A stretch of 64,000 nucleotides of DNA from Diadema setosum (Eukaryota; Echinodermata; Echinoidea; Diadematoida; Diadematidae): positions 21,720,335-21,784,334 of the forward strand of contig NC_092693.1 in the NCBI RefSeq assembly GCF_964275005.1, given 5' to 3'. A program made the translations under genes and the position numbers. Within the stretch, counting starts at the first letter, position 1. The number at the start of each line of letters is the position of its first letter. Shown here piece by piece: positions 48,401 through 59,937 of the stretch. A model generated the notes under the pieces. That model saw only the letters and a program-made list of their open reading frames with translations. It made no database searches and was not told where the DNA came from.

Positions 48401-49938
48401 TGTGAGTGCACTTATAAGTGTGTGCAATATTCATACTCATCACAAATCACATATAATGTACTTATGTTTGTTTAGATCTTCCTCATACACTCAGACAGCT
48501 GAAAAAAAAAAAAAAAATCTGTGGGTGTTTCAGCATACCTGGTACTTGCATACAAGGTAGTAATGCCATGCTTAAAGGAGAGCTCCGGAGGGTTTTTTTC
48601 AGACTTTTACATTTAAACAACTATATTAACTATATTGGTTGTACTGGGTACAGAGTTTCAGAATTTATAGTGTTTGGGATGAGGAATAAGAATGTTTTCA
48701 AAATTGATAGCAAATCATAATGAACAAGGATGGTGACACGGCAGAGCGTCACCTTAGGAATGCATGTGTGGGGGCTCAAGGAAGCAAGAAAGCATGCATA
48801 AATCTTACACAGAAGGTGTAATGAGATTACATTAACTACTATATTTCTGACATATATGTGAGCCTCTATGTCATCATCCTTGTTCAATGTAATGTTTTGG
48901 TTTTTCAGAGTATTGATATAAATCTGCTCGAGGACCACAATAAATTCTACAAATCTATACAATGGAGCTGTCAATTTATGTATTACATGATGTGAAATTA
49001 TGAAAACCATCCTGGACTTACCCTTTATGTCTGGACAGAATAAGAGAGTGAAATGTAATGAAGGTCAAAGCAGAGGCCCACTTTTGTTTTGTCACTTTTA
49101 TTATGCATGAACTCAAGGAACTGGTCTGCTTTAATTCTCTTTCACACTTTGCTCATTAAAGAAATTTTATCAAACAAGGCAATACTACAACTACAATGTA
49201 CTTTTTCTTCATCTTGGCAATGATCAAAATGATTTCTGTCTTTACTCAGGTACCCGTGGCTTGCAAATTGTGCAGATGTGGCCATTCATTCTTCAGCAAA
49301 CGATTGATCCAGTCAAAAGCAGATGGAGGTAGTTATTCCTTGATATGGTACAATTTTCCTAATTTGTGAATGTAGGTTGGGGTCATTCATACAGATGATA
49401 ATGCTAGTATGAGTGCGTGTATTATGATGATTGTAATGCACTATATCACTATGCATTCACGTTATTTTTGTTATACCAATAATGTACATATTCATTTTGC
49501 TATGCTTATTCCAAATCAGTTTTTTAACAAAAAAAAAAGGTACTGTATAAGTGGAAATATATAAGGTGTGGAAATTTGTGCGCAATTCGTAGAACCAGAA
49601 GCTAGCGTGAGAATAAAAGCATGCGAATATTTTTGCATGCCATATGTCCCAGTAGTTATGCAAAATTGATCTTACGGGGCTGAGTGCGAATATTAATTCA
49701 TGTGAAAATATCCACTTTTACAGTACTTAGATTGTAAATGAGAAATTTGTTGGTATGTGAATTGTTCCTTGTTTAACTAGGTCTCTCTTTTTATAAGTAT
49801 CTATTATTTCATTTTATACAAAGATAAAAATGTAAAGACTTCCAAACTACATTTCAAATGCAGGGTCAAAAGGTCTTATCTGATAATGATTTTCCAACAT
49901 TCGCCAAGGAAGGAGGTTAATATGTTTTCATCAGTGTT

Positions 49939-49969
<31 letters not shown>

Positions 49970-52900
49970 GTGAACAATAACTCAAAAAGTTGTAGACAGA
50001 TTTGGATGAAACTTGCAGAAAAGGTTGACAGTGACTCAAGGAACAGCTGACTGAATTTTGGTAGTCATCTGGGAATTTCTATGGATTTTTGAAAGATTTC
50101 ATTTCTTTTTGCGGATAGGGTCAGTGAACGTGGGAGTTAAAGCAGTGCATATTTGAGGTTGGCATACACGCTCTAAAGCGCGTTCTCTGCTAGGGCGAGG
50201 TGCTGCGCAGCTGGAAGCTGATGACGTAAACAAAAGGTATCCATTTTGGAAAATTGGAAAATTTTCATCATGTGAGTTGGGGTGGAAATGACTTGCTTGG
50301 CGGAGGTCTGCGCTCTCAGAATGCTTTTCTAATTTTTCAAATGAAACTATGATGCACAGTTAAGATTATAATTTTCAACTCATGTCATATCCTAATATCA
50401 TAAAGGAAAATTTTGTGAAGCATGCTTTTATGAAATATAATATTGGTGCTTTGCTACTACAGTGTATGTTTGATTTGCAAACATGACTCATTGAACTAAT
50501 CAATATGATAAAATTTCTCAATGATAAGCCATAGGCAAATCATGGTGCAATAAATAGAAATAGTATTTCCTTATATCTATTCACAGCAGAGTTAATGTAG
50601 AACAACCGTGGCCAAAGCAAAACAAAACAAAACAAACAAGCAAATCAAAATGAATACACAATAAAACAAAACAGTCAGAAGAAAGATCCATTTAAAAAAT
50701 CATGTCTCACTGTGTGATGTGTTACCCTAACCATCATATCTGTGATGAATGGAGTATATATGCAAGATCTAGTATAGACCAAAACTGTTATGACACTGAT
50801 GACCACTAGATCCAATCTGAAAGTAAAGATATGGTATGACTTCAAAACAGAAACCACAAAAAACATTATATGCTCCATCTGATACTTTCTGTTTTGCTTA
50901 CTCAGCAAACAAGAACTTGTATCGATTACAGTTTACTCAACAGGAGCAGTTTTGTCACCTTTCATTGGTTTCAAAATTGAGACCTTGTTGTCTTGTGAAG
51001 CAGCAATTGACTCATGTTTATGATTTAGCTTATTTTCATTTCATCCACACTATGGGATACAAAAGAGTGGACTGGATTTCTAAAATGTATATTGGTGGGA
51101 GCTTTATGACGTGGTCTTTCTGAATAAGATTAATTACGCTTTTGTAAACCTCGATCATATGAATTATTCTTAATCCAGATGAGTTCATCTTGAGTGATAA
51201 TGTGCAAATCCTGTGATTATACATTGTAGATACTGTTCCAACACTGTGTTTCTTTTCATATTACGGGTAATTTAACACTGACCCGGTACATTTGTAAGTT
51301 TAGTGAATGAGATGACACATCTCATGGTACATTGTAGCTCACAGGAGTCACAGGTTTATCAGAACATGGATCTAATATACATGGACTGTTCACGGCAGTC
51401 TTTCTTTGATGTAATCATCGTCGCCAACACATGATTATGTGCATCTTAATGAGTACATTCAGGTGTCTGGACAATAACGATTGTGTGATCATGTATCGTC
51501 ACTAACAAAAGAATCGTTTCCCTCATTTCAGTCTTGTTTCGCTGATGTGCCTTTTTCAGACGGAAATGTCTTTGAATAAATACAGATGATGAGGAGCAGC
51601 AAAACCTGAGAACATGACAAATTTTGTGTCAAAAGATGGGTAATTGCTGATTCAAACATTTTCGCACACATATATTAAAAGACCTTGCCTAATGGCAAGA
51701 TATACCTGTTCTCTACCATTATCATCCATTTTTGCTCTGGAATAAGCTGCAGAAAAGTGAAATATTGAGATCACAAATGATAATCATTCTGTCAAAATGT
51801 TAGCTTTCTTTTAGAAACTGCCTGCTTCTCCCAAGCGAAATTGTTTGAGGCATGATTTCCTAACATACACCACAAGTGCACATTCACTTTACTTGGTTTT
51901 TGTGAGTTATTTTCTTCTGCGCATATAGTTTTAGATTTCTCAAACCTCCGTCTTGTTCTTCTCCTGGCTTGCTGGCGGCGACAATGATGGGATCAAAGCA
52001 GTGAAGCATGTTAAGAATATCTTTGTGGTGCTTTTGAGATGCACAGGTGCATGGATTAATTAACGATACAATGAATGTCCATGTATATTGGGTCCATGAT
52101 CAGAACTGCTGCTATGCCCACTGTGGAGAAATACTACACAGGTTGTTGTAGCCTGTGTCTGTGAGCATGTGCACATTGCATATCCCTGGCCTTAGCGCAC
52201 AATATCTGTTCTGGAAAGTCCATTCATCAAATCTTGGCTTTAATATTGTGCCCTTTGAGGTGAAACCCCTCTCCTGTCATGTGAGCCCCATGCCACCAGG
52301 CCTCTTGTTCTTTTCTTAATAATGGTTCCTGCCCTTCTTTAAGATTCTTTGCAAAGATCTTTTGATCATGCATAGATTAAAATGTCAATAGATCCCGTTT
52401 GCCTCATGAGAAGAAGAGTGACTGATTCCATTGTGTGATCAGCGTGGTGTATACATGTGCATGTAGCAATTGTTCAGATGCATTCACTGTTACAGTTCAG
52501 ATGTCCTGCTGAGAAGTTTATTGGGGAGTCAGAGAGTGCAATAGAGTCTGAAGTTTGTCGTTTCTGGAGTTGCTTGCCAAATATTTCAGGCAAAAATTTA
52601 CAGCTTCCTTATTCATGGCCTCTTTTTTGCATACAAATTGTTTCTTTTGAAAATAATGAAGAAAAAAGAATTCTGCACTACTTTGCTTTCCTTTTACGAT
52701 TGAATGTAGGACAGTGTGCAGTATGCCAAATACATGTTGCATAGTCTATACTGCCAACTGCGTTTTGGCAAATTTCCCCCTGAATACTTGGTGCCATGAA
52801 AATGCTTTAGCATACATAATTCGTGATTGCAAATTCCACCACTCCCGAAATTGTCTTACAAGACCCAATTTGTAAAACACATGTACACGTGTTGACATAA

Positions 52901-55900
52901 GTTAACACCTCTAAGCTGACAAATCACAGAATTTGATGTGTTGAAATAGTCCTGCTTTTGTTTGTTTGTTTTTTGCTTTTATGAAATGGCAAGATGTAAT
53001 TGGAAGTTACTTTACGCATCTTGCATATTATATTATGCTTATTCTCGCCAGATGATGATGGGACAGGCGTGAAGAGACGTCGTACGGAGCGTGTTAGAAG
53101 AGAGAGACCAGACTACTACAGTGCCAGCGAGTTTGAGAACCATTTACGGCGGGTTGGTATTCTGAGAAGAGAAAGGAGTCTCCAGTGTGGATGCGGATAT
53201 GACTTGCATGAAACATACCAAAACCTTTGCACACCTTTTTCTTTTTTGTGTTTTATGTTTGCCATACAGTACAGTGTAATTTTGTTGAAATGATGCCTGC
53301 TTAGAGACAAAAGGTTGTCTTCTAAATAATTTGTGAGTGTTTGTGAGTGGTAGCATGATAAGTGTGTTTTTCATCATAGATATGAGCTGAATGAATGAAT
53401 GAATGAATACAATAGATTGTAAGTGTTAAGTGTAATGCTGTACAGCCATGACATGGGATACCTCTTTCTGTGTCATTGCTTAGCAACCACAAGGAATGAT
53501 AAGGTATGAAAGACACTATTCCAGTGTCGGAGTCTCGGTAGGAAACAATCATTATTCTTTTTTATTTTTTTTAAACCAGATCACCACGGTATTCCAAGCT
53601 ATTTGAGTAAAGGTTACGGAAAGCCGGTCAACTTAAATTGCTACACACTGATCGCAAGCTTGGGTGGTTGTTGGCTGGTATCCATGTGTCTTGTGAGATT
53701 GTAGACCTGTGTGTAACAAACCACGGCAGCTTTAATATCAGTTGATAAGGATGGCTGAACAGCAACCTCTGCTTTCATGCATGACTAGTGCTACCATGTC
53801 ACAGCTTCTCTTGCCATTTTCAGTAGTAGATCGACTGGATGTTGTGTTATATGACAGGATTTTATGTTATGTAATACGATGAGGTAGTGTAGTGTATGAT
53901 TTTTCTGTAGCGTAGTAACAGTTCTGATATCCGAGAATTTTTAAGTGCATTCAATTATTATGTTGTGTATTAACAACATTGAATATGAATATAATGTATG
54001 TTTAAATGCCAGTGTAGCAAATCCTTTGATGCAAATTCATATAAGCAAATTAAAAACATTGCAGTGTATTTAAAGTTACGCAACTTTCCTAAATAGGGTG
54101 ACTTGCACTCTCTTTGATCAGCATTCACATATTAGGATTCAAAGTACACAAGAATATTCATTCTGTCAACAGTCCTGGTGCATGCATAGTGTGGATATCA
54201 AAGTGTTTGACTTCACTTTTTTTTTTTTTTTATTGGTACATAATCTGATTTAAAGGGAAGATAAACCCCAAGAGCAATGTGGATTGAGTGAAAGCAACAA
54301 CATTAGTAGAACACATCAGTGAAAGTTTGAAGAAAATCGGACAATCGATGCAAAAGTTATGAATTTTTAAAGTTTTGATGTTGGAACCGCTGGATGAGGA
54401 GACTACTAGAGATTATGACGTATGAGTGGACAACAATACCAAGAAAATATAAAGAAAATTCTGCAAAAATCCATTTTTCATGAAAATTACAAATTCCATC
54501 AACTTGATGTTGACATATGTTAAGAGTAGCAATTATTCCCCCTGCTTTCTGAAAGCGGTTGGTCCATTGCTCTTTTATAATTCTAGAAAAGTGAATTTTT
54601 GTTGAATTTCCTTTATATTTTCTTTGTATTGTTGTCCACTCATACGTCATATCCTCTAGTAGTCTCCTCCTCCAGCGGTTCCAACACCAAAACTTTAAAA
54701 ATTCATAACTTTTGCATCGATTGTCCGATTTTCCTCAAACTTTCACTGATGTGTTCTACTAATGTTGCTGCTTTCACTCAGTCCACATTGTTCTTTGGGT
54801 TTACCTTCCCTTTAATGCGTGCACTTGGGTTTTGACACAATAGAAGGCTTTTAAGAGACATTGGTCTATCAGTAAAGGCAGAAAGTCAATCTGCGACTAG
54901 AAAAAATTGGAGTGTCTGATCTATTTCCATTCATTCAGCCACATTTAATATGATTTTCTTTCAACAAAAGGTGATCAAAATGATTGATATCCTGACATAA
55001 TCACCCATCAAAATTTTTATGGAGTTCAAAGTCAAGAATATGTGTGCCCTTTAGTGTGTGCATGTTTTATCCATTTTTGCTTCAGTAATCAATTCTGCAA
55101 GTTAGAGGCGCAAAGGGTAAGCAACATTTCTCTACCTTGAGGCAAATGTTGCATTTAGTGTGATATGTGGTTCTCTGTTGTTATTGGTGTTCTAATGAAT
55201 CTGTCTGCTTTGTTGTTTTCTTTTGTTTGTTTCTGCAGATATCCACCTCCAAGTCAGGGGACAAAGGTGATGACAAGTCGAAGAAGAAGAAAGTGAAGAG
55301 GGGTCGACCGAAGGGGTCACAGAATAAAAACAAAGATGGTACGAGTGCTGGTATGTCGGGCATCGGTATTCTGTATACTTACTTCTATGTCATGTTTAAT
55401 GGTTTTGTATTTTAAATGAAACAGTGAAAGAGCAGTAGGCATACCTTCAAACTGTATCCTGTTATCTTTTGTCTTTCAGCTTAAAAAAAAAAAAAAAAAA
55501 AAAAAACTCTCTATGAACAAGTGCAGAAAACTTACACAAACAAACAGTGAAATATTCGCCAGATTTGACCAAATGGTACAGAATGAACCGTTCACACGGT
55601 TTAATTACCACATAGCGATATCCGTCACTGACAATGTAAATGTAATGTAAATGGGATGAAGTGATTGTGTCACTGTCTTCAAAATTTCCCATTGTCTTTC
55701 AATCAAATCTTCACTTTGATCTTTTTAATGAATTGATGAAGACAAGAAATTGTATCGTATTGTATTGTAATTGTGAGCAGTGAGTTAGCTCAGTCGATAG
55801 TGCATCTGCCTCATTATCCAAAGGACCTCGGTTCTGTTCCTAGGTTGCACTGAGCAATGTTGTGTGTAATCATACCTTCCCCTCTAGTAAGAAGCAAAAC

Positions 55901-57094
55901 ACTCTGTCCCTTAGATAGGACATAAAATGGAGGTTCCATGTGTGAGAAAGTCACAAGCACAAGCAAGAGTCTCATGCATGTAAAAGATCCCGCTTCATTT
56001 GTTTATCGCAAAGAGCAGGGTAGGTATATAACCCGATGAAGTGGTCCCGCCTTACATCCAACTGGACTCCATGAAGACCAGCTATCTCAGCTGAATATAT
56101 GGGCTATCCAGCCATATTCTCAGATGGAAATGAAACAAACAAAGCAAAAATTTGTATTTTTGAGATACAAGGTTTTGATGCTCCAAATGCGAAATACAAC
56201 TTTTGAAAATCATAGAATTTCTATTTGTAGGCGTTTTCAAGACGAGTGCCATTTTGAATACTTTGTGGTTAACAGCATTAGTGTTTAGATGTATTTAGAT
56301 GTGTCAGCAAGTTTGACATTACCAGCAGTTTGTTTGTTTAATTTTCACCAATAATGGAAATTCAACAAAGCAAGAAACAAAATTGAAAAATCAAATTCAA
56401 ATTGCCCTTTCTTAGAATTGCTTCTTCACTCACCAGTATGTTTGATATTTGAGTATTTGATCTGAAGTTTTCTGATTTAAAGGGACTGTACAGTACTGGT
56501 TGAGGTGGGGATTCATGTTTTGAATATTCCTAAATGAGATAACGAGAAACCTCTTATGAAATATGAAAGAGCTTGTAATTTTAAGAAGGATTCAATGTTT
56601 ATTTGATGAAAATTGGTTTTCAAATGGCTGAGATATCAAAAAAAGTGATAATAATAAAAGGCAACAGGCCACGCCTTTTATTAGGATCTCTTTGTTTCAC
56701 CTTGTTTTTGGGTATCTAAGCCATTTCAAAACTGATTTTCATCAAATAAACTGTTGATACCCCTTAGAATTGCATGCTCTTTGACATCTTATAGAGTGGT
56801 TTGTGAATATCTCAAAAACATTAAAAACTAAATCCTCACCTCAACCAGAACTGTACACACCCTTTGAAGTCAAGCACTCATTGTTAGCGATATTGGATGT
56901 TTGGATTTACAGAACAGAAGGAGAAAGACAAGGAGATTGACATGTACGCCAACATCCCCACGGACAAGGCCTTCATCTACGCAGTGGTCCTGGCAGAAAT
57001 CAACGAGAAGATACAGAGCCAGACATTTAAGCTGCCCGCCAGCCCGGGCGAAGTCGCGAGCACATCCAGAAAGGGGCTGCCGGAGAAGGCGTGA
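42406..57094 (+). CDS. C16orf87: UPF0547 / C16orf87 homologue, complete coding region in five exons
   Basis: Exons 42406-42477, 49250-49328, 53052-53152, 55239-55338 and 56913-57094 join to 177 residues plus TGA. Order: a short basic N-terminus; a zinc ribbon CPNCENQVPVACKLCRCG with Cys18, 21, 29, 32 and 34; KRRRTERVRRER (58-69), identical in core to human KRRRTERVRRE; a Lys-rich stretch with an AT-hook RGRPKG (105-110); and a C-terminal helix KEIDMYANIPTDKAFIYAVV then LAEIN, like human [20 protein letters not shown] then LAEIN. Human C16orf87 is 154 aa; this protein has a longer tail ending GLPEKA. Nuclear, DNA-contacting function is inferred from the AT-hook and basic runs; the human protein has been linked to HDAC1/2-MIER complexes (from memory). 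The four introns hold most of the repeats of the right half of the window. Confidence 0.94.
42632..42659. repeat. (CT)n microsatellite
   Basis: About 12 CT units in intron 1 of the UPF0547 gene. Confidence 0.9.
42680..44031. other. UPF0547 intron 1, left part
   Basis: A+T-rich; nothing recognised apart from short GAAAGAAA runs near 43725. Confidence 0.35.
44036..44593. mobile_element. 558-bp TTAA fold-back (copy B)
   Basis: Same family as 39787, with TTAA at 44032-44035 and 44594-44597. Starts AGGGAAGGTAAACCC and ends GGGTTTATCTTCCCT. Confidence 0.88.
44598..45155. mobile_element. 558-bp TTAA fold-back, AGGACAAGTTCAC subfamily (copy C)
   Basis: Ends AGGACAAGTTCACTTTCATT and its inverse. 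Interior still reads AACCGCTGGATGAGGAGACT. Shares a single TTAA (44594-44597) with copy B; the right TTAA is 45156-45159. Confidence 0.87.
45160..45610 (+). mobile_element. 5'-truncated LINE 3' end (CR1/L2-like)
   Basis: About 95 codons to a stop at 45445: WESLKRRRNAASLFLMYKIQ, then TRTQLYLNSFFPRTVTAWN, GLPKNALEATSLEAFKGAL. This is the typical post-RT tail of CR1/L2/Jockey-group LINEs, followed by about 160 bp of 3' UTR. It starts directly after the TTAA of copy C. Confidence 0.75.
45611..47712. other. UPF0547 intron 1, middle
   Basis: Mostly unique-looking A+T-rich DNA. No gene recognised. Confidence 0.35.
47716..47950. repeat. fragment of the AGGGA..CTAACATTTTTTGATGAG fold-back family
   Basis: TTAAAGGGAGCATATGG, then TTTCTAACATTTTTTGATGA and GAGAAACCTCTT match 34978. 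It then breaks off into GCACAAAAATATCAAG sequence of another repeat. Confidence 0.55.
48040..48098 (-). repeat. degenerate interstitial telomere-like repeat with adjoining G-run
   Basis: AAACCTAACCCTAATCTTAA then CCCTAACCCTATC: CCCTAA-type units on the plus strand, followed at 48111-48126 by a run of G's. Confidence 0.7.
48127..49249. other. UPF0547 intron 1, right part
   Basis: A-run at 48502; nothing else recognised. Confidence 0.35.
49250..49328 (+). CDS. C16orf87: C16orf87 homologue exon 2
   Basis: 79 nt: VPVACKLCRCGHSFFSKRLI then QSKADG; completes the zinc ribbon. Acceptor tttactcag/GTACCC, donor GGAG/gtagtt, phase 1. Confidence 0.92.
49543..49723. mobile_element. 181-bp TA MITE, CTGTATAAGTGGAAATAT ends
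   Basis: Left CTGTATAAGTGGAAATAT, right ATATCCACTTTTACAG, TA at 49541-49542 and 49724-49725. Same family as 5975. Confidence 0.75.
49905..50335 (+). repeat. dispersed repeat, CGCCAAGGAAGGAGG ... CTTGGCGGAGG
   Basis: Contains a (GTCT)n patch (49948-49968), AATAACTCAAAAAGTTGTAG, ATTTGGATGAAACTTGCAG and an end GCGCTCTCAGAATGC. A fragment of the same family lies at 820-1010. Confidence 0.65.
50340..51357. other. UPF0547 intron 2, middle
   Basis: AAAAC-type low complexity near 50620-50670; no element recognised. Confidence 0.35.
51365..52098 (-). mobile_element. 734-bp MITE, CATGGACCTAATA ends, 7-bp TSD (copy 3)
   Basis: Reverse-orientation copy of the element at 19106. Flanked by ATCAGAA at 51358-51364 and 52099-52105. 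Lacks the 23-bp hairpin. Confidence 0.88.
52110..53051. other. UPF0547 intron 2, right part
   Basis: Nothing recognised. Confidence 0.35.
53052..53152 (+). CDS. C16orf87: C16orf87 homologue exon 3
   Basis: 101 nt: DDGTGVKRRRTERVRRERPD then YYSASEFENHLRR. Acceptor tctcgccag/ATGATG. The donor must be phase 0 to keep the frame, so CGG/gttggt is chosen over gtattc three bases on; it is a weak donor. Confidence 0.88.
53153..54249. other. UPF0547 intron 3, left part
   Basis: A (GAAT)n patch near 53388-53408; no element recognised. Confidence 0.35.
54254..54811. mobile_element. 558-bp TTAA fold-back (copy D)
   Basis: Same family as 39787; TTAA at 54250-54253 and 54812-54815. Starts AGGGAAGATAAACCCC. 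Confidence 0.88.
55239..55338 (+). CDS. C16orf87: C16orf87 homologue exon 4 (AT-hook)
   Basis: 100 nt: ISTSKSGDKGDDKSKKKKVK then RGRPKGSQNKNKD. Contains the RGRPKG AT-hook. Acceptor tttctgcag/ATATCC, donor GATG/gtacga, phase 1. Confidence 0.92.
55776..56135 (+). mobile_element. tRNA-derived SINE
   Basis: Head GTGAGTTAGCTCAGTCGATA (A-box) and GGTTCTGTTCC at 55830-55840 (B-box, one or two bases off consensus), spaced as in a tRNA. The body has GTAAAAGATCCCGC, CGCAAAGAGCAGGG and a tail AAATGAAACAAACAAAGC. It lies in intron 4 of the UPF0547 gene. Confidence 0.75.
56481..56864. mobile_element. 384-bp TTAA fold-back, AGGGACTGTACAG family
   Basis: Left TTAA/AGGGACTGTACAGTACTG; right AACTGTACACACCCT followed by TTGA, a changed TTAA. 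It shares ATTTGATGAAAATTGG and the mirror with 34978. It ends only 48 bp before exon 5. Confidence 0.78.
56913..57094 (+). CDS. C16orf87: C16orf87 homologue exon 5 with stop
   Basis: 182 nt from (E)QKEKDKEIDMYANIPTDK to GLPEKA stop. Acceptor ggatttacag/AACAG. This is the best conserved block of the family, ending in AEINEKI. Confidence 0.94.
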
Positions 57095-58320
57095 CACTTT
57101 GGGGCATTGGAGGAGCATAGCTCCATCATCTCCATTTGTTTTCCATCTGCTCTGCCTTGGTTGAGGGCCAGTGGCATAATATACTGAACCGGACTCTTTG
57201 AGATGTAGAGCTGGACTTGGGAACCTGCGTGCAATTTGGCGTGTGGGAGCCACATGCACCTGCCGAGAGCGCGCTGAAACAAGTGGGAGGATCCTCACCA
57301 ACAGTACGAGGGCGCTCTTTTCCTCCGCACTTGGGTGTGGCTCCATGTTGGATGAATCTCTGGAGATGTCTAACTTTCAAATGAGATTCTTGTGTGCCTC
57401 CAGCAGCTGCGTCTTCTGGTTTGGTACTGGCGGCCAGGCTTCGGTGTGTGGAATTCTCTCAAAAGAGGGGTTTGTGTAATAGAGGCAGCACATTTGGCCA
57501 GTGCAAAGGAGGAGACTTGAAAAGAGGGCAGTTATAATCCTTTGCATGCGTGAATCCTATGTGCCATGAACCGCCTGTATGGGACACTGCCACAGGTCAC
57601 AGTCAAAGGGTTACGCCGTGTACTGTCTGACACTCTTGTTGCTGCTAAGCATGTGTATGTGTAAGAAGCAGTCATTTGAACTGCACTGGAGGAAATTTGT
57701 GTTGTCACCAAAAATATTATGGATTTCACTTGTCACTGCCCTATGGTGTTTCTCACTTCATGCGACCTTTGTTAGTATTTTTCAGACCCACTGCTGCACA
57801 TGTATGTAATCCTATGCAAAATTGTCTTGATGTAATGTCATAATGAATCAGCACTATTACTGCCCAAGAATAAGGGAGATACTCACCATTGTAATGAATG
57901 TAAACAGTTTAGTTGCCATTGCTAAGTCTACAAACAGTTGTCAATTCCACATAATCACTCCAATACGGGAATTCCCCTGTACTTGTATCATCAGTGTCAT
58001 GCATAGTGTTGCTAGTTATATTTGTGTCTTGTTGCCATGTAGATGAGATAGAAGTTGCTAAGCGCTGAATTTCTGATTTGTGGTATTTATAAGTTTTCAC
58101 TCCTCTGTGCTGTGCTATTCAGTGATATGTGATATTTCTCATTTTGTTTCCAAAGTAATTTCTGCAGTGATAAAGCCAACTACCACACAAACATTTGAAA
58201 AAAGATTAAAAAAAAAAAAACAAAGAAAGAAACCTTTTAAGATAGTCAACGGTTAAGAGTTCAAGCAGGCCAAACAATAGGTATGAACAGTGAACTGTTT
58301 GTGTACAAAATAAACAGCAT
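57095..58320 (+). other. probable 3' UTR of the C16orf87 homologue
   Basis: Follows the stop directly and holds no repeat I recognise up to about 58.2 kb. A canonical AATAAA lies at 58309-58314, after a run of A's. Whether the message ends here or runs further (other hexamers at 63642 and 63836) cannot be told from sequence. Confidence 0.5.
58309..58314 (+). promoter_or_regulatory. candidate polyadenylation signal
   Basis: AATAAA about 1.2 kb past the stop of the UPF0547 gene; first canonical hexamer noted. Confidence 0.4.
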
Positions 58321-59937
58321 TTTTAGGTGGTAATATTTACAGAATTAACCACACTAGGTCAGTTAGAACACGGTATGTAGTAACATGCTTCACAAAGACT
58401 TCAACATTTAGTCAAGAGATAACTTTGATATCACATTTAAGATCTTCTATTTGATCGAAAGTCTAATTCTTATTTTGAGCCCAAGCATCTAATACATTTA
58501 TCTTAGTTGGTTCAGCTTTTGCACCCACAACTTTCTTTATCAGGGCAGCATAATGACAGAGGATTTTCAGTTGAGAAAAGCATCAGATATGATTATCTTA
58601 AAAATTGTAAGACTTCCTTCCTTTCTAGCATCTGCAAAATTGGAAGGGCATCCCACTCCAAAAGGAAAAATGTCAGTTTTGTGGAAAAAGTAAGAATATA
58701 TGCAACTGGAAATCAGTGGTACAGTACATCTCTCCTTTTCTCTGATGAAAATCATGATTGATACAACCTTCTGTCAATTTGTTTCCTTCCTGTGAGCCTT
58801 TTCACCAAGAAACAAACCCCAATCCCATCTCAAAAACTCTCTCCTTGCTGTTCAGCTTCTTGTCATTAAAACCGATTGGATGCATTGTCACGCGCTTGAA
58901 GTAGGTAGGACCTACATCATGGAGTAGAGAAGCGTGGTGTGTATGTCACAAAGACACTATGAGCGGACATCTGGGATAGGGAAAGGAGCTGATTGGCTGG
59001 CAGACACCCAGGCACGGCAATTCATCCTCCGGATCTTGCGTCGAAAGAGTGACCTCGCATGACCTCCGCACGAAAGCAGGATCCTGACCGTCCGCGGGCT
59101 GGCAAACTCTGAATAGCCATGTGACCCATTGTTCTACACAAACACAGGATTTGTGTATGTAACCATGGGCTAACTGTGCTTTATAAATGTTTATATTGGC
59201 AACTGGCTGAACTCATCGGTACCGCCCGTACATTTTGTTCCTTTCCAGACTACCATGGGAGTGTTTGGTGGTGTTGTTTTAGGGAATACAATGGTGTTGG
59301 TGGTGTTTTGTTTGCCCATGCACTCCTCCCCCACCCTCCACCTGTAAAATGGAGGGAATCTGTGGGAGAAAGCACCTTGCATATATATATATATATATCT
59401 AAAACATGAAACTGCAGGAATTAGCATGGCAAGACCTTGTAGTCTATTAACAAAGAATAATTGGCACCAATTGTCGGGCTAAGCTGAACTTAATGTCACC
59501 TTTGTATCTCATAAAATTGTGTGTTTGTGGTAGTGAAAGTGTGTGTGCACATGTGTTTTTGTGTGTCTGTGTGTGTGTGTGTGTGTGCGTGTGTATATGA
59601 CCTGCACATCATGTTACTTCCACTTGTGCAACTCATTCATCTCAAAGCGACATTGATTGTATGTGCATTCATGTTTTAACATTCTGTAGACAATGCAATA
59701 GTTACAAGAAGTGATCAGTATGGTGTGCTACTCTGAACACTTCTACTCAATTTTCTTTTCTTTTCTTTTTTTTCGGAAAGCTAGCTTGTCTTTGTAATAT
59801 GATTTTAAGGTATCACAGATGAGAAATATGTTTAAGCATTTAGAAGCACATGTACATTGTATTGTGATTTGTTTTTGTTAGACATTCAAAGATATTCTTA
59901 TTGGATGAAGTGAATGGAAGTTCCTTTTTACATTTTT
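58321..59937. other. downstream region of the UPF0547 gene
   Basis: (AT)n at about 59382-59398 and (GT)n near 59556-59592; no gene recognised. Confidence 0.35.

Noticed and set aside
48630-49010. 126-codon minus-strand frame
   Set aside because: No recognisable domain, A+T-rich codons, and it lies in an intron of a plus-strand gene.
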